Shown here: positions 33,925-42,604 of the stretch, piece after piece | How positions within the stretch are numbered: position 1 is the first letter of the stretch | How the letters are laid out: every line of letters starts with the position of its first letter | Assembly (NCBI RefSeq): GCF_002803845.1 | Contig: NZ_CP024985.1 | Coordinates: 7,203,501 to 7,267,500, forward strand | Length of the DNA stretch: 64,000 nt | Direction: 5' to 3' | Source of the DNA: Streptomyces lavendulae subsp. lavendulae | GTDB lineage: Bacteria > Actinomycetota > Actinomycetes > Streptomycetales > Streptomycetaceae | Notes under the pieces: generated by a model | Databases searched by the model: none | Seen by the model: the letters and a program-made list of their open reading frames with translations, nothing else | What the model was told of the DNA's origin: nothing | Position numbers and translations under genes: made by a program

Positions 33925-33997
33925 GGGAGCATTTTGCCAGCCCTCCCTGCCGGATCCCCAGCGCGTATTTCGCGGGGCCCGGCGGCGGGAGGCCGGG

Positions 33998-34531
33998 TCA
34001 GTAGCCCCGTCCCTGGAACTGGCGGCCGTACGGGTCCTCGTACGAGGGGACCTGGGCGGGGGCCGCCACCGGCCGCGGCGCCGCCGGGCGCATGGCCTCG
34101 TAGCCGGTGCCCATGGCGGCCGGCCGCGGCTGCTGCTGGGGCTGGGGCTGCTGGACGTACCCCGCGCGGGCCGCCATCGGCTGCTGCTGCGGGATGTACG
34201 GCGCGGGCGCGTTCTGCAGGGGCACCGGCATCGCCATCGGCATCTGCTGCTGGGGCGCGGCCTGCTGCTGGTACTGGTAGCCGTACCCCGGGCCCCCCTG
34301 CTGCTGCGGCGCGGACGGCGCGGCGGGGAGGGCGGGAAGGGCGGACGGGAGGGCCGGCAGGTACCCACCGCTCGAATAGCCGGCACTGGGCGACTCGTAG
34401 GCGGCCGGAACGCGGATGGGGGCGATCTGCGGAGTGCCGCGTTCGGCTACGAGGGAGTCGTAGATGGGGGTGTCTTTGAAGGAGGGCGCGGAGTAGTAAC
34501 CGCCGCCATAAGTGGAGCGGGGGGAGGTCAT
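33998..34531 (-). CDS. DUF6643-like conserved Streptomyces protein
   Basis: This 177-residue protein begins MTSPRSTYGGGYYSAPSFKD and continues with a Pro/Gln/Ala-rich, largely disordered body with Tyr-Gly and poly-Gln runs. The N-terminal pattern matches the Streptomyces family annotated DUF6643; the function is unknown. There is no signal peptide or membrane segment. The gene is single, with a clear hairpin about 60 bp upstream on the other side of its promoter region. Confidence 0.65.
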   Translation of the reverse strand: MTSPRSTYGGGYYSAPSFKDTPIYDSLVAERGTPQIAPIRVPAAYESPSAGYSSGGYLPALPSALPALPAAPSAPQQQGGPGYGYQYQQQAAPQQQMPMAMPVPLQNAPAPYIPQQQPMAARAGYVQQPQPQQQPRPAAMGTGYEAMRPAAPRPVAAPAQVPSYEDPYGRQFQGRGY

Positions 34532-34588
34532 GGGACCTAAGTTAAGCCCACGACTTCACCGGGTCCATAGCGAGGTGTCGTCAACACC

Positions 34589-34618
34589 GCCCTGACCTGC
34601 ATATTCCCAGGTCAGGGC
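34589..34618. terminator. Hairpin in the DUF6643 / glycosyltransferase gap
   Basis: GCCCTGACCT (34589-34598) pairs perfectly with AGGTCAGGGC (34609-34618) over a 10-nt loop. It lies downstream of the glycosyltransferase stop on the minus strand, and upstream of DUF6643, so it may terminate the glycosyltransferase mRNA. Confidence 0.5.
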
Positions 34619-34802
34619 CTCAGCTTTCACTTGAAGTTCACCTGCACGATTCGTCACTTGCACCCCGGCTTGTTCCCACTCGTACTCACCGGTTGGGTGT
34701 TGCACCTATGTGGTGCTGACGCAGGGTCACAATGCGATGACCTCGGATGACGTTCCCTCAGTCGGTGCGCGGGCTGGTCCCGCGGGCCGGAAGGCGGACG
34801 TT

Positions 34803-36044
34803 TCAGACATCACCGGGCCGGGCATAGGTGCGGCCCTTCCACGCGGCCCCGCGCCCCCGGTAGTGCTGGACCGCCGAGTCGACGGTCATCAGCAGGTACA
34901 GCAGCGCCGTAAGCGGAAGCAGCGGCGCCAGCAGCGGCGACTGGCGGTAGTAGCGCAGCATCGGCAGGTAGGTGGCGGCCATCAGCAGCCAGGCCGTGCC
35001 CCCGGCCCAGGCCATGGCGGGACGTCCGGCGGCGAGCCCCGCGCAGAGGGCGGCCGGGGGCACCAGGTACACGAGGACCAGCCCGGCCACCGTCCCGGCC
35101 AGCAGCACGGGCCGGTGGCGCAGTTGGGCGTACGCGCTGCGCGACACCATCCGCCACAGGTCGCCGAGGCCGGAGTAGGGCCGGACGCTGTCGACCCGCT
35201 CCGCCAGCCCGAGCCAGATCCGGCCGCCGGCGCGGCGGACCGCGCGGGCGAGGGCGACGTCGTCGATGACGGCCTGGCGGATCGAGTCGGGGATCCCCGC
35301 CCGGACGGCTGCCTCCGTGCGCAGCAGCACGCAGCCGCCCGCGGCCGCGGAGGTCCGGGCGCCGGGTCGGTTGATCCGGCGGAAGGGGTACAACTGGGCG
35401 AAGAAGTACACGAACGCGGGCACGACGAGCCGCTCCCACGGGCTCACCACGCGCAGGCGGGCCATCTGCGAGACGAGGTCGAGGTCGGCGGAGGTCGCGG
35501 CGGCGACGAGTTCGCGGAGGCTGTCGGGCTCGTGGGCGATGTCGGCGTCGGTGAGGAGCAGGAACTCCGGCCCGGGGCCTTCCGGGGTGCCGGGCGCGTG
35601 CGCGGGCTCGTGTGCGGGCTCGTGTGCGTGTCCGTTGACGTGGGCGCGGGTGTGCGCGGTGCGGACGTGGGCGATGCCGTGGCGCACGGCCCACAGCTTG
35701 CCCGTCCACCCGGGCGGGGGGTCTCCCGGCGAGACCACGGTGAGGGGCAGGCCCGGCTGCTCGGCGGCCAGCCGGGCGGCGAGGGCGCCGGTTCCGTCGC
35801 CGCTGCCGTCGTCGACGAGGACGATCCCCGCCTCGCCGGGATAGTCCTGGGCGAGGAGGGAGGGAAGGCTGAGGGGGAGCACCTCGGCCTCGTCGCGCGC
35901 CGGGACGATGATCGCGACGGAGGGCCAGCGGGCGGGGGCGGAGCGCGGGGGGAGACGGACGTCGGTGCGCCAGAACATGCCCTGGGCGAGGGTGAGCCAG
36001 AGCCAGGCGGCGAGGGAGGCGTAGGCGGCGATGAGGAGGCCCAT
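34803..36044 (-). CDS. HpnB-like family 2 glycosyltransferase
   Basis: This 413-residue membrane glycosyltransferase has an N-terminal membrane segment, then a GT2 domain: SVAIIVPARDEAEVLPLSL, IVLVDDGSGDGTGALA, LTDADIAHEPDSL (DxD-like metal site), and an IDDVALARAVRRAGGRIWLGL acceptor motif. Two to three C-terminal membrane segments follow. The phrase PPGWTGKLWAVRHG is characteristic of HpnB, a hopanoid-associated glycosyltransferase. A His-rich insertion (ARAHVNGHAHEPAHEPAHAPG) lies around residue 140. No hopanoid genes are adjacent. ATG 36044 opens at the first hydrophobic segment. Confidence 0.8.
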   Translation of the reverse strand: MGLLIAAYASLAAWLWLTLAQGMFWRTDVRLPPRSAPARWPSVAIIVPARDEAEVLPLSLPSLLAQDYPGEAGIVLVDDGSGDGTGALAARLAAEQPGLPLTVVSPGDPPPGWTGKLWAVRHGIAHVRTAHTRAHVNGHAHEPAHEPAHAPGTPEGPGPEFLLLTDADIAHEPDSLRELVAAATSADLDLVSQMARLRVVSPWERLVVPAFVYFFAQLYPFRRINRPGARTSAAAGGCVLLRTEAAVRAGIPDSIRQAVIDDVALARAVRRAGGRIWLGLAERVDSVRPYSGLGDLWRMVSRSAYAQLRHRPVLLAGTVAGLVLVYLVPPAALCAGLAAGRPAMAWAGGTAWLLMAATYLPMLRYYRQSPLLAPLLPLTALLYLLMTVDSAVQHYRGRGAAWKGRTYARPGDV

Positions 36045-36362
36045 GCCCGCAGTCTGCCGAACCCCGCGGACCCTGTCCCGCACCCGGACGGTGCGCCGCC
36101 ACCCGCCACCCGGGGCAGCACCGCCCCGGAACCCCACCCCGGCCGCCCGGCCCGCCCCGCCCCGCCCCGCCCGCGAGGTCCGACCGCCCGCAGCTGCCCG
36201 GCCCGCCTGGCCGCTCGCGGTCCGGCGGGTCCGGCGGGTGCGGGTACGGGCCCGGTCCGGCGGGGTTTTCGGGTGTTTCGGGGGCTGCGCGGTGGCGTGG
36301 TCGTCCGGGTGGTGGGCGGTGCGGGGCCCGGGTGGGGGCGGGGCGTCGATTAAGGTGACCAG
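36045..36362. other. 318-bp intergenic region, no gene seen
   Basis: This is the divergent gap between the glycosyltransferase and the racemase-like gene. It is very GC-rich with C-runs and short direct repeats (CCGGCGGGT twice). An AAGGTGA ribosome site lies just before the GTG at 36363. I see no convincing ORF, hairpin or promoter. Confidence 0.5.
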
Positions 36363-37163
36363 GTGAAGATCGCCCTCATGGACTCCGGAATCGGCCTCCT
36401 CGCGGCGGCCGCCGCCACGCGTCGGCTGCGGCCCGACGCCGATCTGCTGCTGTCCTCGGATCCCGACGGGATGCCCTGGGGGCCGCGCACGCCCGCCGAC
36501 CTGACCGAGCGTGCCCGCGGCGTCGCCCGGGCCGCCGCGGCGCTGGGCCCGGACGCGCTGATCGTCGCCTGCAACACCGCCAGTGTGCACTCCCTGGAGA
36601 CCCTGCGCGCCGATCTGGAGCCCGGCATCCCCGTCATCGGGACCGTGCCGGCGATCAAGCCCGCCGCCGTGGCCGGCGGGCGCGTGGCGATCTGGGCCAC
36701 CCCCGCCACCACCGGCAGCCCGTACCAGCGCGGCCTGATCCGTGACTTCGCCGCCGGGGCCCGCGTCACCGAGGTGCCCTGCCCCGGGCTCGCCGACGCC
36801 GTCGAGGCCGCCGACGAGGCCGCCATCGTCCGTACCGTCGAGGCCGCCGCGGCGCTCACCCCCGCCGACGTCACCGACCTCGTCCTCGGCTGCACCCACT
36901 ACGAGCTGGTCGAGGAGACCATCCGGGCCGCCCTCGCCGTACGCACCGGCGGCGCCCAGCTGACCTTCCACGGTTCCGCCGAGGCAGTCGCCGTCCAGGC
37001 CCTGCGCCGCATCGGCGCCGAGCCCGCACCCGCTCTGCCCCGCACCGGCAGCCTGACCGTCCTGCACAGCGGGAGGACGTCCACGCTGTCGGCGGCGGCC
37101 CTCGGCTACGCCGAGGGACGGCTGCTCGCCGGGCTGGAGCTCCGCGCGCCCGTCGCGGGCTGA
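36363..37163 (+). CDS. Asp/Glu racemase-family protein (MurI-like)
   Basis: This 266-residue protein matches the Asp/Glu racemase fold: IALMDSGIGLLAAAAA, the first catalytic cysteine in LIVACNTASVHSLE and the second in LVLGCTHYELVEE. Both cysteines are present, so activity is expected. Glutamate racemase supplies D-Glu for peptidoglycan. Divergence from canonical MurI (DSGIG instead of DSGVGG) suggests a paralogue, but the true substrate cannot be told from sequence. GTG 36363 has AAGGTGA upstream. It is divergent from the glycosyltransferase. Confidence 0.7.
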   Translation: MKIALMDSGIGLLAAAAATRRLRPDADLLLSSDPDGMPWGPRTPADLTERARGVARAAAALGPDALIVACNTASVHSLETLRADLEPGIPVIGTVPAIKPAAVAGGRVAIWATPATTGSPYQRGLIRDFAAGARVTEVPCPGLADAVEAADEAAIVRTVEAAAALTPADVTDLVLGCTHYELVEETIRAALAVRTGGAQLTFHGSAEAVAVQALRRIGAEPAPALPRTGSLTVLHSGRTSTLSAAALGYAEGRLLAGLELRAPVAG

Positions 37164-37227
37164 CCCCCGCGACGGCGGGGCGGGAATCCCCGTTCCGCCG
37201 TGCCCCGGGCGCTCCCATACTGGGCCG

Positions 37228-38544
37228 GTGACCGCCTACGCCAAGCACCTGCCCACCGGGGCGACGCCGGCAACCGACGTGAGTACGTGGGGAGTCGAGG
37301 CGGCCGAGCGCTGGCGCGGAGCACGCGCCCCGGCCGTGTTCGCGCCCGGCGCCGGAAGCCGGGTCCTCGGCCCCCTCGTCGTCCTCTCGCTCGTCCTGAT
37401 CCTGAGGAACGACGCCCCCGGACCACCGGCGGGAACGGCATGGCGGGCCTATCCCGACGCCGTGCTGCTCGTGGCGCTGCCGCTCTGGTACCGGTACCTG
37501 CCGGGCGCGACCCTCGTGTCCGCGACGCTGCTCGCGGTGGAGTCGGCCGTCGCCCTCCCCGCACGCCCCGCCGCCGACACCGCGGGCCGGACCGGGCTGT
37601 TCCTCGTCTGCCTGCTGTCGCTGTGGGCGCTGACCGGGGCGTTCCTGCGGCTGCGGGCCCGCCGCAGGCAGGCCCGGCTCGCGGGCGCCGCGGCCGGCCC
37701 CGCCCGGTTCCCGCTCCCGGCCCGCCTGCCGGCCGGACACGACCGGCGCGGCAACGGGCGCCTCCTGGGCGGATCCTTCCTCTGCCTCGTCGCCGCGGGC
37801 ATCCTGCTCGACGGCATCCTGGGCGACCTCGGCGCGCACGGTGGCCCCCACCCGTACGACGCCGTCGGCCAGCAGTGCTTCGCCCTGCCCCTGCTGGTCC
37901 TCGGGAGCACCCTGCTGGGCGCGGGCTGGAGCGCCGACCTCACCGCGCGGCGCCTGCACCGCGCACCGCAGCCCGTGCTGCTGGTCGGCGTACGGGCCGC
38001 CCCGTCGGGGCACTTCTGGCTCTACCCGGACGCCGACACCACCGCCGGGCGGCCCCTGATCCCGTACCGGCCGCGCCGCGAGGACACCCTCGGATCCGTA
38101 CGGCTGCTGGCGCGCGGGGCGCCCGGATCCCTCCCGCGTGGTCTGCACGACATAGACGCCCGCGCCGAACCCTTCGAGGCGCTCCTGTACGGGGCCCCGT
38201 ACGACGGCGCCGAGGTGGTCCTGGAGTACGCGGTCCACGGCGGAGCCGGCATCTCCGCCTCCGTCACGGCCGCCGTCCTGCTGCCCCGCCGACGGCACGG
38301 GCTCGACCGCTGGATCCCGTCCGGCGTCTCCTACGAGCAGACCCGGGAACGGCGCCGGGCACGGGAGCGGGAGCGGGCCCGTCCGTACGCCCCGCCCGAG
38401 CGGCGCGGGCGGACCACCCGCGGCACGGCGACCGCCGGCGGCACGGGCGCCGCGGCCACCGGAGGCGGCTGCGGGGGCGACGGCGGGGGAAGCGGGTGCG
38501 GGGGCGGGTGTGGCGGCGGCTGCGGAGGGTGCGGCTGTGGCTGA
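37228..38544 (+). CDS. Membrane protein with Gly/Cys-rich C-terminal tail, unknown function
   Basis: In this 438-residue protein several membrane segments occupy residues 45-240 (for example VLGPLVVLSLVLIL and LLGGSFLCLVAAGILLDGILG). A soluble region with FWLYPDADTTAGRP and SVRLLARGAPGSLPRGLHDID follows, then an Arg-rich stretch, and finally a tail of about 30 residues made almost only of Gly and Cys (eight Cys, pattern GGCGGG). Similar tails occur in unrelated actinobacterial membrane proteins, with unclear role; metal or thiol chemistry is possible. GTG 37228 starts the frame 64 bp after the racemase stop, so co-transcription is likely. No family is recognised. Confidence 0.6.
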   Translation: MTAYAKHLPTGATPATDVSTWGVEAAERWRGARAPAVFAPGAGSRVLGPLVVLSLVLILRNDAPGPPAGTAWRAYPDAVLLVALPLWYRYLPGATLVSATLLAVESAVALPARPAADTAGRTGLFLVCLLSLWALTGAFLRLRARRRQARLAGAAAGPARFPLPARLPAGHDRRGNGRLLGGSFLCLVAAGILLDGILGDLGAHGGPHPYDAVGQQCFALPLLVLGSTLLGAGWSADLTARRLHRAPQPVLLVGVRAAPSGHFWLYPDADTTAGRPLIPYRPRREDTLGSVRLLARGAPGSLPRGLHDIDARAEPFEALLYGAPYDGAEVVLEYAVHGGAGISASVTAAVLLPRRRHGLDRWIPSGVSYEQTRERRRARERERARPYAPPERRGRTTRGTATAGGTGAAATGGGCGGDGGGSGCGGGCGGGCGGCGCG

Positions 38545-38593
38545 CCCGGCGCGCGGCCCGCAGCCGCGACGGCCCGGCTCCGGCCGCCCCCCG

Positions 38594-39661
38594 TCAGGCC
38601 GCCCCGGCCCCCGCCCCCGCGAGCCGCCGGGCCAGGGCGCGCAGGTCCCCGGCGTCCAGGACCCGGTCGGGCACCCGGCCGCCGCCGCGCTCCCCGTGGC
38701 CCGGCCCCGCACCGGGCAGCGGCACGTGCAGCGGTTCCGTCCACTCCCGGGGGACCGCCCGGGCCCCGTAGACCGCCCCGGCCAGCGCCCCGGTCACCGC
38801 GGCGACCGTGTCGGTGTCCCCGCCCAGGTCCACCGCGGCCCGCACGGCCGCTGCGAAGCCGCCGGTCGTGCGCAGCGCCCACACCGCCGAGCCCAGGCAG
38901 GGCCACACCGCTCCGTTGAACTCGGTGGCCAGGTCCGGATGCCATGCGGGCCCGAGCACGCGGGCGTACCGCGCGCGGTGCTCCGGATGTACGGCGTCCA
39001 GCACCTCGGGCAGGGCGGCGAGCGGATCGGCCCCGTCCAGGGCCACCCGTACGAGCTCGTGCAGGACGGCCGTGCCCTCCCAGGCGGCCCGGTCCCCGTG
39101 TGTGAGGGCGGCGATCCGCCGGGCGGCGTCCATGGTGGCCCCGCGCCCGGCGGGTGCGAACCAGACGGCCGAGGTCGCGGCCCGCATCAGGGAACCGTTG
39201 CCCGCCGCCCGGGCGTTGACCTGGAAGTGCAGGGCGGCCGCCAGGTCCCAGGGGTCGCCGCCGCTCAGCACGGCCTCGGTCTGGAGGCCGATGTCCTTGG
39301 GCTCCCAGGCCGCCCAGTGCCGGAACCGCGCGAAGACGTCGGCCGGCTCCAGCCCGCCGTGTTCCAGGAGCGATTCCCCGACCAGCACCGCCATCTGGGT
39401 GTCGTCCGTGGCCTCGCCCGGATCCCACCCGCCGCCCCCGCGCATCTCCTCGCCCCGCGCGCTCAGCGCGCCCGCCGGGCCGAACTCGTACGGAGCGCCG
39501 AGGGCGTCGCCGGCCGCCGAACCGAGCACGGCCCCCACGGCCCGGTCGAGCCGCTCGCCCGGACCGCCCGCTCCGCCGCCGTCCCCGGCGTGGACGCGGG
39601 CTCCCGCGGTCGGGGCCGCACCGGCCGTGCCCCGCGTCTGTTCCCTCGCTCGCTGATCCAT
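38594..39661 (-). CDS. ADP-ribosylglycohydrolase family protein
   Basis: This 355-residue protein is an ADP-ribosylglycohydrolase (DraG/ARH-like). It shows VGAVLGSAAGDALGAPYEFG, the metal-binding ATDDTQMAVLVGESLL and the second metal motif DLGGDTDTVAAVTGALAGAVYG. Such enzymes remove ADP-ribose from modified Arg or Ser residues or from small molecules using two Mg ions. The N-terminal 40 residues are low complexity. A GGAG site precedes ATG 39661. It is convergent with the Gly/Cys-tailed gene and divergent from the small membrane protein. No ADP-ribosyltransferase is adjacent. Confidence 0.85.
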   Translation of the reverse strand: MDQRAREQTRGTAGAAPTAGARVHAGDGGGAGGPGERLDRAVGAVLGSAAGDALGAPYEFGPAGALSARGEEMRGGGGWDPGEATDDTQMAVLVGESLLEHGGLEPADVFARFRHWAAWEPKDIGLQTEAVLSGGDPWDLAAALHFQVNARAAGNGSLMRAATSAVWFAPAGRGATMDAARRIAALTHGDRAAWEGTAVLHELVRVALDGADPLAALPEVLDAVHPEHRARYARVLGPAWHPDLATEFNGAVWPCLGSAVWALRTTGGFAAAVRAAVDLGGDTDTVAAVTGALAGAVYGARAVPREWTEPLHVPLPGAGPGHGERGGGRVPDRVLDAGDLRALARRLAGAGAGAA

Positions 39662-39790
39662 GCCGTCACTCCACCACGCGCGTGGTCCCGCGCACAGGGG
39701 GAGCCACCGTTTCGCCGCCCCCCCGGGTGCGCTGCGCCGACTGGCGCAGAGGTGGTGGTGGCTCGGCGGAACGTGGGTACGCTGCTGGAC

Positions 39791-40306
39791 ATGACGGTTC
39801 ACCCCCCGGGTCCGCTGTGGACGGGACGGGCCTCCAACCGCGTCCAGTGGCTGCTCGCCGCGGCCGGTGCCGCGTGCCTCGCGCTCGGCATCGAGCTCGC
39901 CGTCGACAACGCCTGGACCTCCGGCACGGTGCCGCTGCTCATGTCGGTGATCGGCTGCCTCGCCGCCGGGCTGCTCATCCTCTACGGCACCCTCGCGTTC
40001 GTGCACGTGGCCGTCACCGTCGACGCCGAACGCCTCGACGTGCGCTGCGGCCACATGGGACTGCCGCGCCGCACGATCCGGCTCTCCGACGTCGTCGCCG
40101 CCGAGTTCCTGCCCCTCATCACCCCGCAGCAGTGGGGCGGCTGGGGCTACCGCTGGCGACCGGACAAGGGCACCGCGATCATCGTCCGCCGCGGCGAGGG
40201 CGTCGAGCTCAGGCTCGGCGACGGCAAGCTCTTCACGGTCACCGTCGACGACGCCGAGAACGCCGTCCGCGTCATCCGCACGCACCTGCGCACCCTCGCC
40301 CGATAG
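39791..40306 (+). CDS. Small membrane protein with PH-like domain
   Basis: This 171-residue protein has two membrane segments (about residues 20-38 and 48-72) and a soluble C-terminal part with VTVDAERLDVRCGHMGLPRRTIRLSDVVAAEFLPL and GTAIIVRRGEGVELRLGDGKLFTVTVDD, the beta-pattern of a bacterial PH-like domain. The function is unknown. ATG 39791 sits 7 nt after a TACGCT -10-like box, so the mRNA may be leaderless. An in-frame GTG at 39773 is an alternative. Confidence 0.65.
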   Translation: MTVHPPGPLWTGRASNRVQWLLAAAGAACLALGIELAVDNAWTSGTVPLLMSVIGCLAAGLLILYGTLAFVHVAVTVDAERLDVRCGHMGLPRRTIRLSDVVAAEFLPLITPQQWGGWGYRWRPDKGTAIIVRRGEGVELRLGDGKLFTVTVDDAENAVRVIRTHLRTLAR

Positions 40307-40399
40307 CCGGCTCCCCGCTTCCCCGGCCGCCGGGTCCGTCCGGGCCGTCCGGTGCCCTGTGTCCGGCGGCTCCTTACCGACCCTTGGGGTACGGGGACG

Positions 40400-40405
40400 T
40401 ACACT
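40400..40405 (+). promoter_or_regulatory. -10 box for a leaderless lnt mRNA
   Basis: TACACT at 40400-40405 ends 7 nt before the ATG at 40413, placing the transcription start near the start codon. No ribosome site is present. The -35 region is unclear. Confidence 0.45.
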
Positions 40406-40412
40406 CCGCCAG

Positions 40413-42062
40413 ATGAGCAGCAGTGTCACCAGCGCCGCCGGGAGCGGGCCCTCGCAGCCCGCCGGACGAGCCGAAGCGGGTACCGAGACCACGGCCGGAG
40501 CCACGGCCGCAGCCGAGGCCGCGGCCGCCGCCGGGCCGGGGAAGCGCAAGGCGGCCTGGCTGCTGCGGGCCGCCCTCGCCGCCGTCGCCGGAGTCCTGCT
40601 CTACCTCAGCTTCCCGCCCCGCCCCACGTGGTGGCTGGCCCCCTTCGCCGTCGCCCTGCTGGCGGGCTGCCTGCGCGGCCGCCGCGCCCGGGCGGGCTTC
40701 GGGCTCGGTTTCCTCTTCGGGCTCGGCTACCTGCTGCCGCTGCTCGTCTGGACCAGCGAGGGGGTCGGCCCCGTGCCCTGGCTGGCCCTCGTCACCCTCG
40801 AAGCCCTGTTGATCGGCCTCGCCGGTCTCGGTATCGCCCTCGTCTCCAAGCTCCCCGGCTGGCCGCTGTGGGCCGCCGCCGTCTGGGTCGCGGACGAGGC
40901 CCTGCGCGCCCGTGCCCCCTTCGGCGGCTTCTCCTGGGGCCGGCTCGCCTTCGGCCAGGCCGACGGGGTCTTCACCCCGCTCGCCGCCGTCGGCGGCACC
41001 CCGCTGCTGTCCTTCGGCGTGGCGCTGTGCGGATTCGGGCTCTACGAGGCGGCCCGCATCGCCCGCCGCCACCCGGGCCGGACCACCGCCGCGCTCGCCG
41101 CCGTCGCCGTGGTCGCCCCGGTCGGCGCGGCCCTCGCCGCCCGGCCGCTGGTCTCCGACGCCGCCGAGGACGGCACCGCCGTGGCCGCCGTCATCCAGGG
41201 CAACGTGCCCCGCGCCGGGTTCGACTTCAACGCCCAGCGCCGCCAGGTCCTCGACAACCACGCGAACCGCACCCTCCAGCTCGCCGAGGACGTCAAGGCC
41301 GGGCGGGTCGCCAAGCCCGCCTTCGTGGTGTGGCCGGAGAACTCCTCCGACATCGACCCCTTCACCCAGCCCGACGCCTACGCCGTGATCGACCGGGCGG
41401 TGAAGGCCATCGGCGTGCCCGTCGCGATCGGCTCCGTCCTGGCCCCCGAGACCGGCCCGCTGCGCAACACGATGATCCTGTGGGACCCGGTCAAGGGACC
41501 CACCGCCACCTACGACAAGCGCAAGATCCAGCCCTTCGGCGAGCGGATCCCGATGCGCTCCTTCGTCCGGCTCTTCAGCTCCGACGTGGACCGCGTGCGC
41601 CGCGACTTCGGCCCCGGCAAGGAGCCGGGCGTCTTCGACATGGGCGGCAGCGGGATCGGCATGGTCACCTGCTACGAGGCCGCCTTCGACGACGCCGTCC
41701 GCTCGACCGTCCGGGCCGGGGCCCAGGTCATCGCCGTCCCCAGCAACAACGCCACCTTCGGCCGGACCGAGATGACCTACCAGCAGCTCGCCATGGACCG
41801 GATCCGCGCGGTCGAGCACAGCCGCAGCGTCCTCGTCCCCGTCACCAGTGGGGTCAGCGCCGTCATCCGCCCCGACGGCTCGGTCGTGTCGCAGACGAAG
41901 ATGTTCACCGCCGACGCGCTCGTGGCCGAGATCCCGCTGCGTTCCACACAGACCCCGGCCACCCGCCTGGGCCCGCTGCCGGAGTACGCGCTGGTCCTGG
42001 TCGCCGCGGGCGGCCTCGCAGCGGTGCTCTTCCGCCGCATTCGCGCCCGCCGGGCCGCATGA
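40413..42062 (+). CDS. lnt: Apolipoprotein N-acyltransferase
   Basis: In this 549-residue protein residues 1-50 are a low-complexity extension, followed by about seven membrane segments and a nitrilase-like domain. The catalytic triad is visible: Glu in FVVWPENSSDIDPF, Lys in DKRKIQPFGERIP and Cys in GMVTCYEAAFDDAV. A final membrane segment (YALVLVAAGGLAAVLF) closes the protein. Lnt adds the third acyl chain to lipoproteins at the outer face of the membrane. Promoter geometry suggests a leaderless mRNA. The Nudix gene follows after 37 bp. Confidence 0.9.
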   Translation: MSSSVTSAAGSGPSQPAGRAEAGTETTAGATAAAEAAAAAGPGKRKAAWLLRAALAAVAGVLLYLSFPPRPTWWLAPFAVALLAGCLRGRRARAGFGLGFLFGLGYLLPLLVWTSEGVGPVPWLALVTLEALLIGLAGLGIALVSKLPGWPLWAAAVWVADEALRARAPFGGFSWGRLAFGQADGVFTPLAAVGGTPLLSFGVALCGFGLYEAARIARRHPGRTTAALAAVAVVAPVGAALAARPLVSDAAEDGTAVAAVIQGNVPRAGFDFNAQRRQVLDNHANRTLQLAEDVKAGRVAKPAFVVWPENSSDIDPFTQPDAYAVIDRAVKAIGVPVAIGSVLAPETGPLRNTMILWDPVKGPTATYDKRKIQPFGERIPMRSFVRLFSSDVDRVRRDFGPGKEPGVFDMGGSGIGMVTCYEAAFDDAVRSTVRAGAQVIAVPSNNATFGRTEMTYQQLAMDRIRAVEHSRSVLVPVTSGVSAVIRPDGSVVSQTKMFTADALVAEIPLRSTQTPATRLGPLPEYALVLVAAGGLAAVLFRRIRARRAA

Positions 42063-42087
42063 CGACGGTGACCGGCGTCCGGCCTCG

Positions 42088-42093
42088 TAAGGT
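42088..42093 (+). promoter_or_regulatory. -10 box for a leaderless Nudix mRNA
   Basis: TAAGGT at 42088-42093 ends 6 nt before the ATG at 42100; there is no ribosome site. This suggests the Nudix gene has its own start rather than only read-through from lnt. Confidence 0.4.
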
Positions 42094-42099
42094 CGGGGC

Positions 42100-42588
42100 A
42101 TGACCACTCCCGAATTCATCCGCGCGATCCGGGCGGGCGCCGGGCAGCTGCTGCTCCTGCTGCCCGGGGTGACCGCCGTCGTCTTCGACGACCGGGGCCG
42201 GGTGCTGCTCGGACGCCGCGCCGACACCGGCCGCTGGTCCGTCATCGGGGGGATCGCCGAACCGGGGGAGCAGCCCGCCGACACCGCGGTGCGCGAGGTG
42301 TACGAGGAGACGGCCGTGCGGTGCGTGCCCGAGCGGGTCGTGCTCGTCCAGATGCTCGAACCGGTCACCTACCCCAACGGCGACGTCTGCCAGTTCCAGG
42401 ACATCACCTTCCGCTGCCGTGCGACCGGCGGCGAGGCCCGCGCCGCCGACGGGGAGCTGCTGGAGGTCGCCTGGTTCGGCCCGGAGGAGCTGCCGCCCCT
42501 GGAGCCCTTCGCGCTGGACCGCGTACGCCGTGCCCGGCGCGAGGAGCCCACCTGGTTCGAGGCACCGGCCGGCCCCGGAGCGCGGTAG
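42100..42588 (+). CDS. Nudix hydrolase
   Basis: This 162-residue protein has a complete Nudix box beginning GGIAEPGEQPADTAVREVYE and continuing ETAV (about residues 50-73), with G, E, RE, EE and the terminal hydrophobic residue in register, although a Thr-Ala replaces the usual x-Gly after the EE pair. It should cleave a nucleoside diphosphate linked to another moiety; the substrate is unassigned. The fold starts with VTAVVFDDRGRVLLGRRAD. It lies close behind lnt and is convergent with the serine protease gene, 16 bp apart. Confidence 0.85.
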   Translation: MTTPEFIRAIRAGAGQLLLLLPGVTAVVFDDRGRVLLGRRADTGRWSVIGGIAEPGEQPADTAVREVYEETAVRCVPERVVLVQMLEPVTYPNGDVCQFQDITFRCRATGGEARAADGELLEVAWFGPEELPPLEPFALDRVRRARREEPTWFEAPAGPGAR

Positions 42589-42604
42589 CGGCCCGGGCGG
42601 CGGT

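Noticed and set aside
36045..36362. Possible coding frame in the glycosyltransferase/racemase gap
   Set aside because: Frames encode Pro/Arg/Ala runs typical of random GC-rich DNA; no start with a ribosome site.
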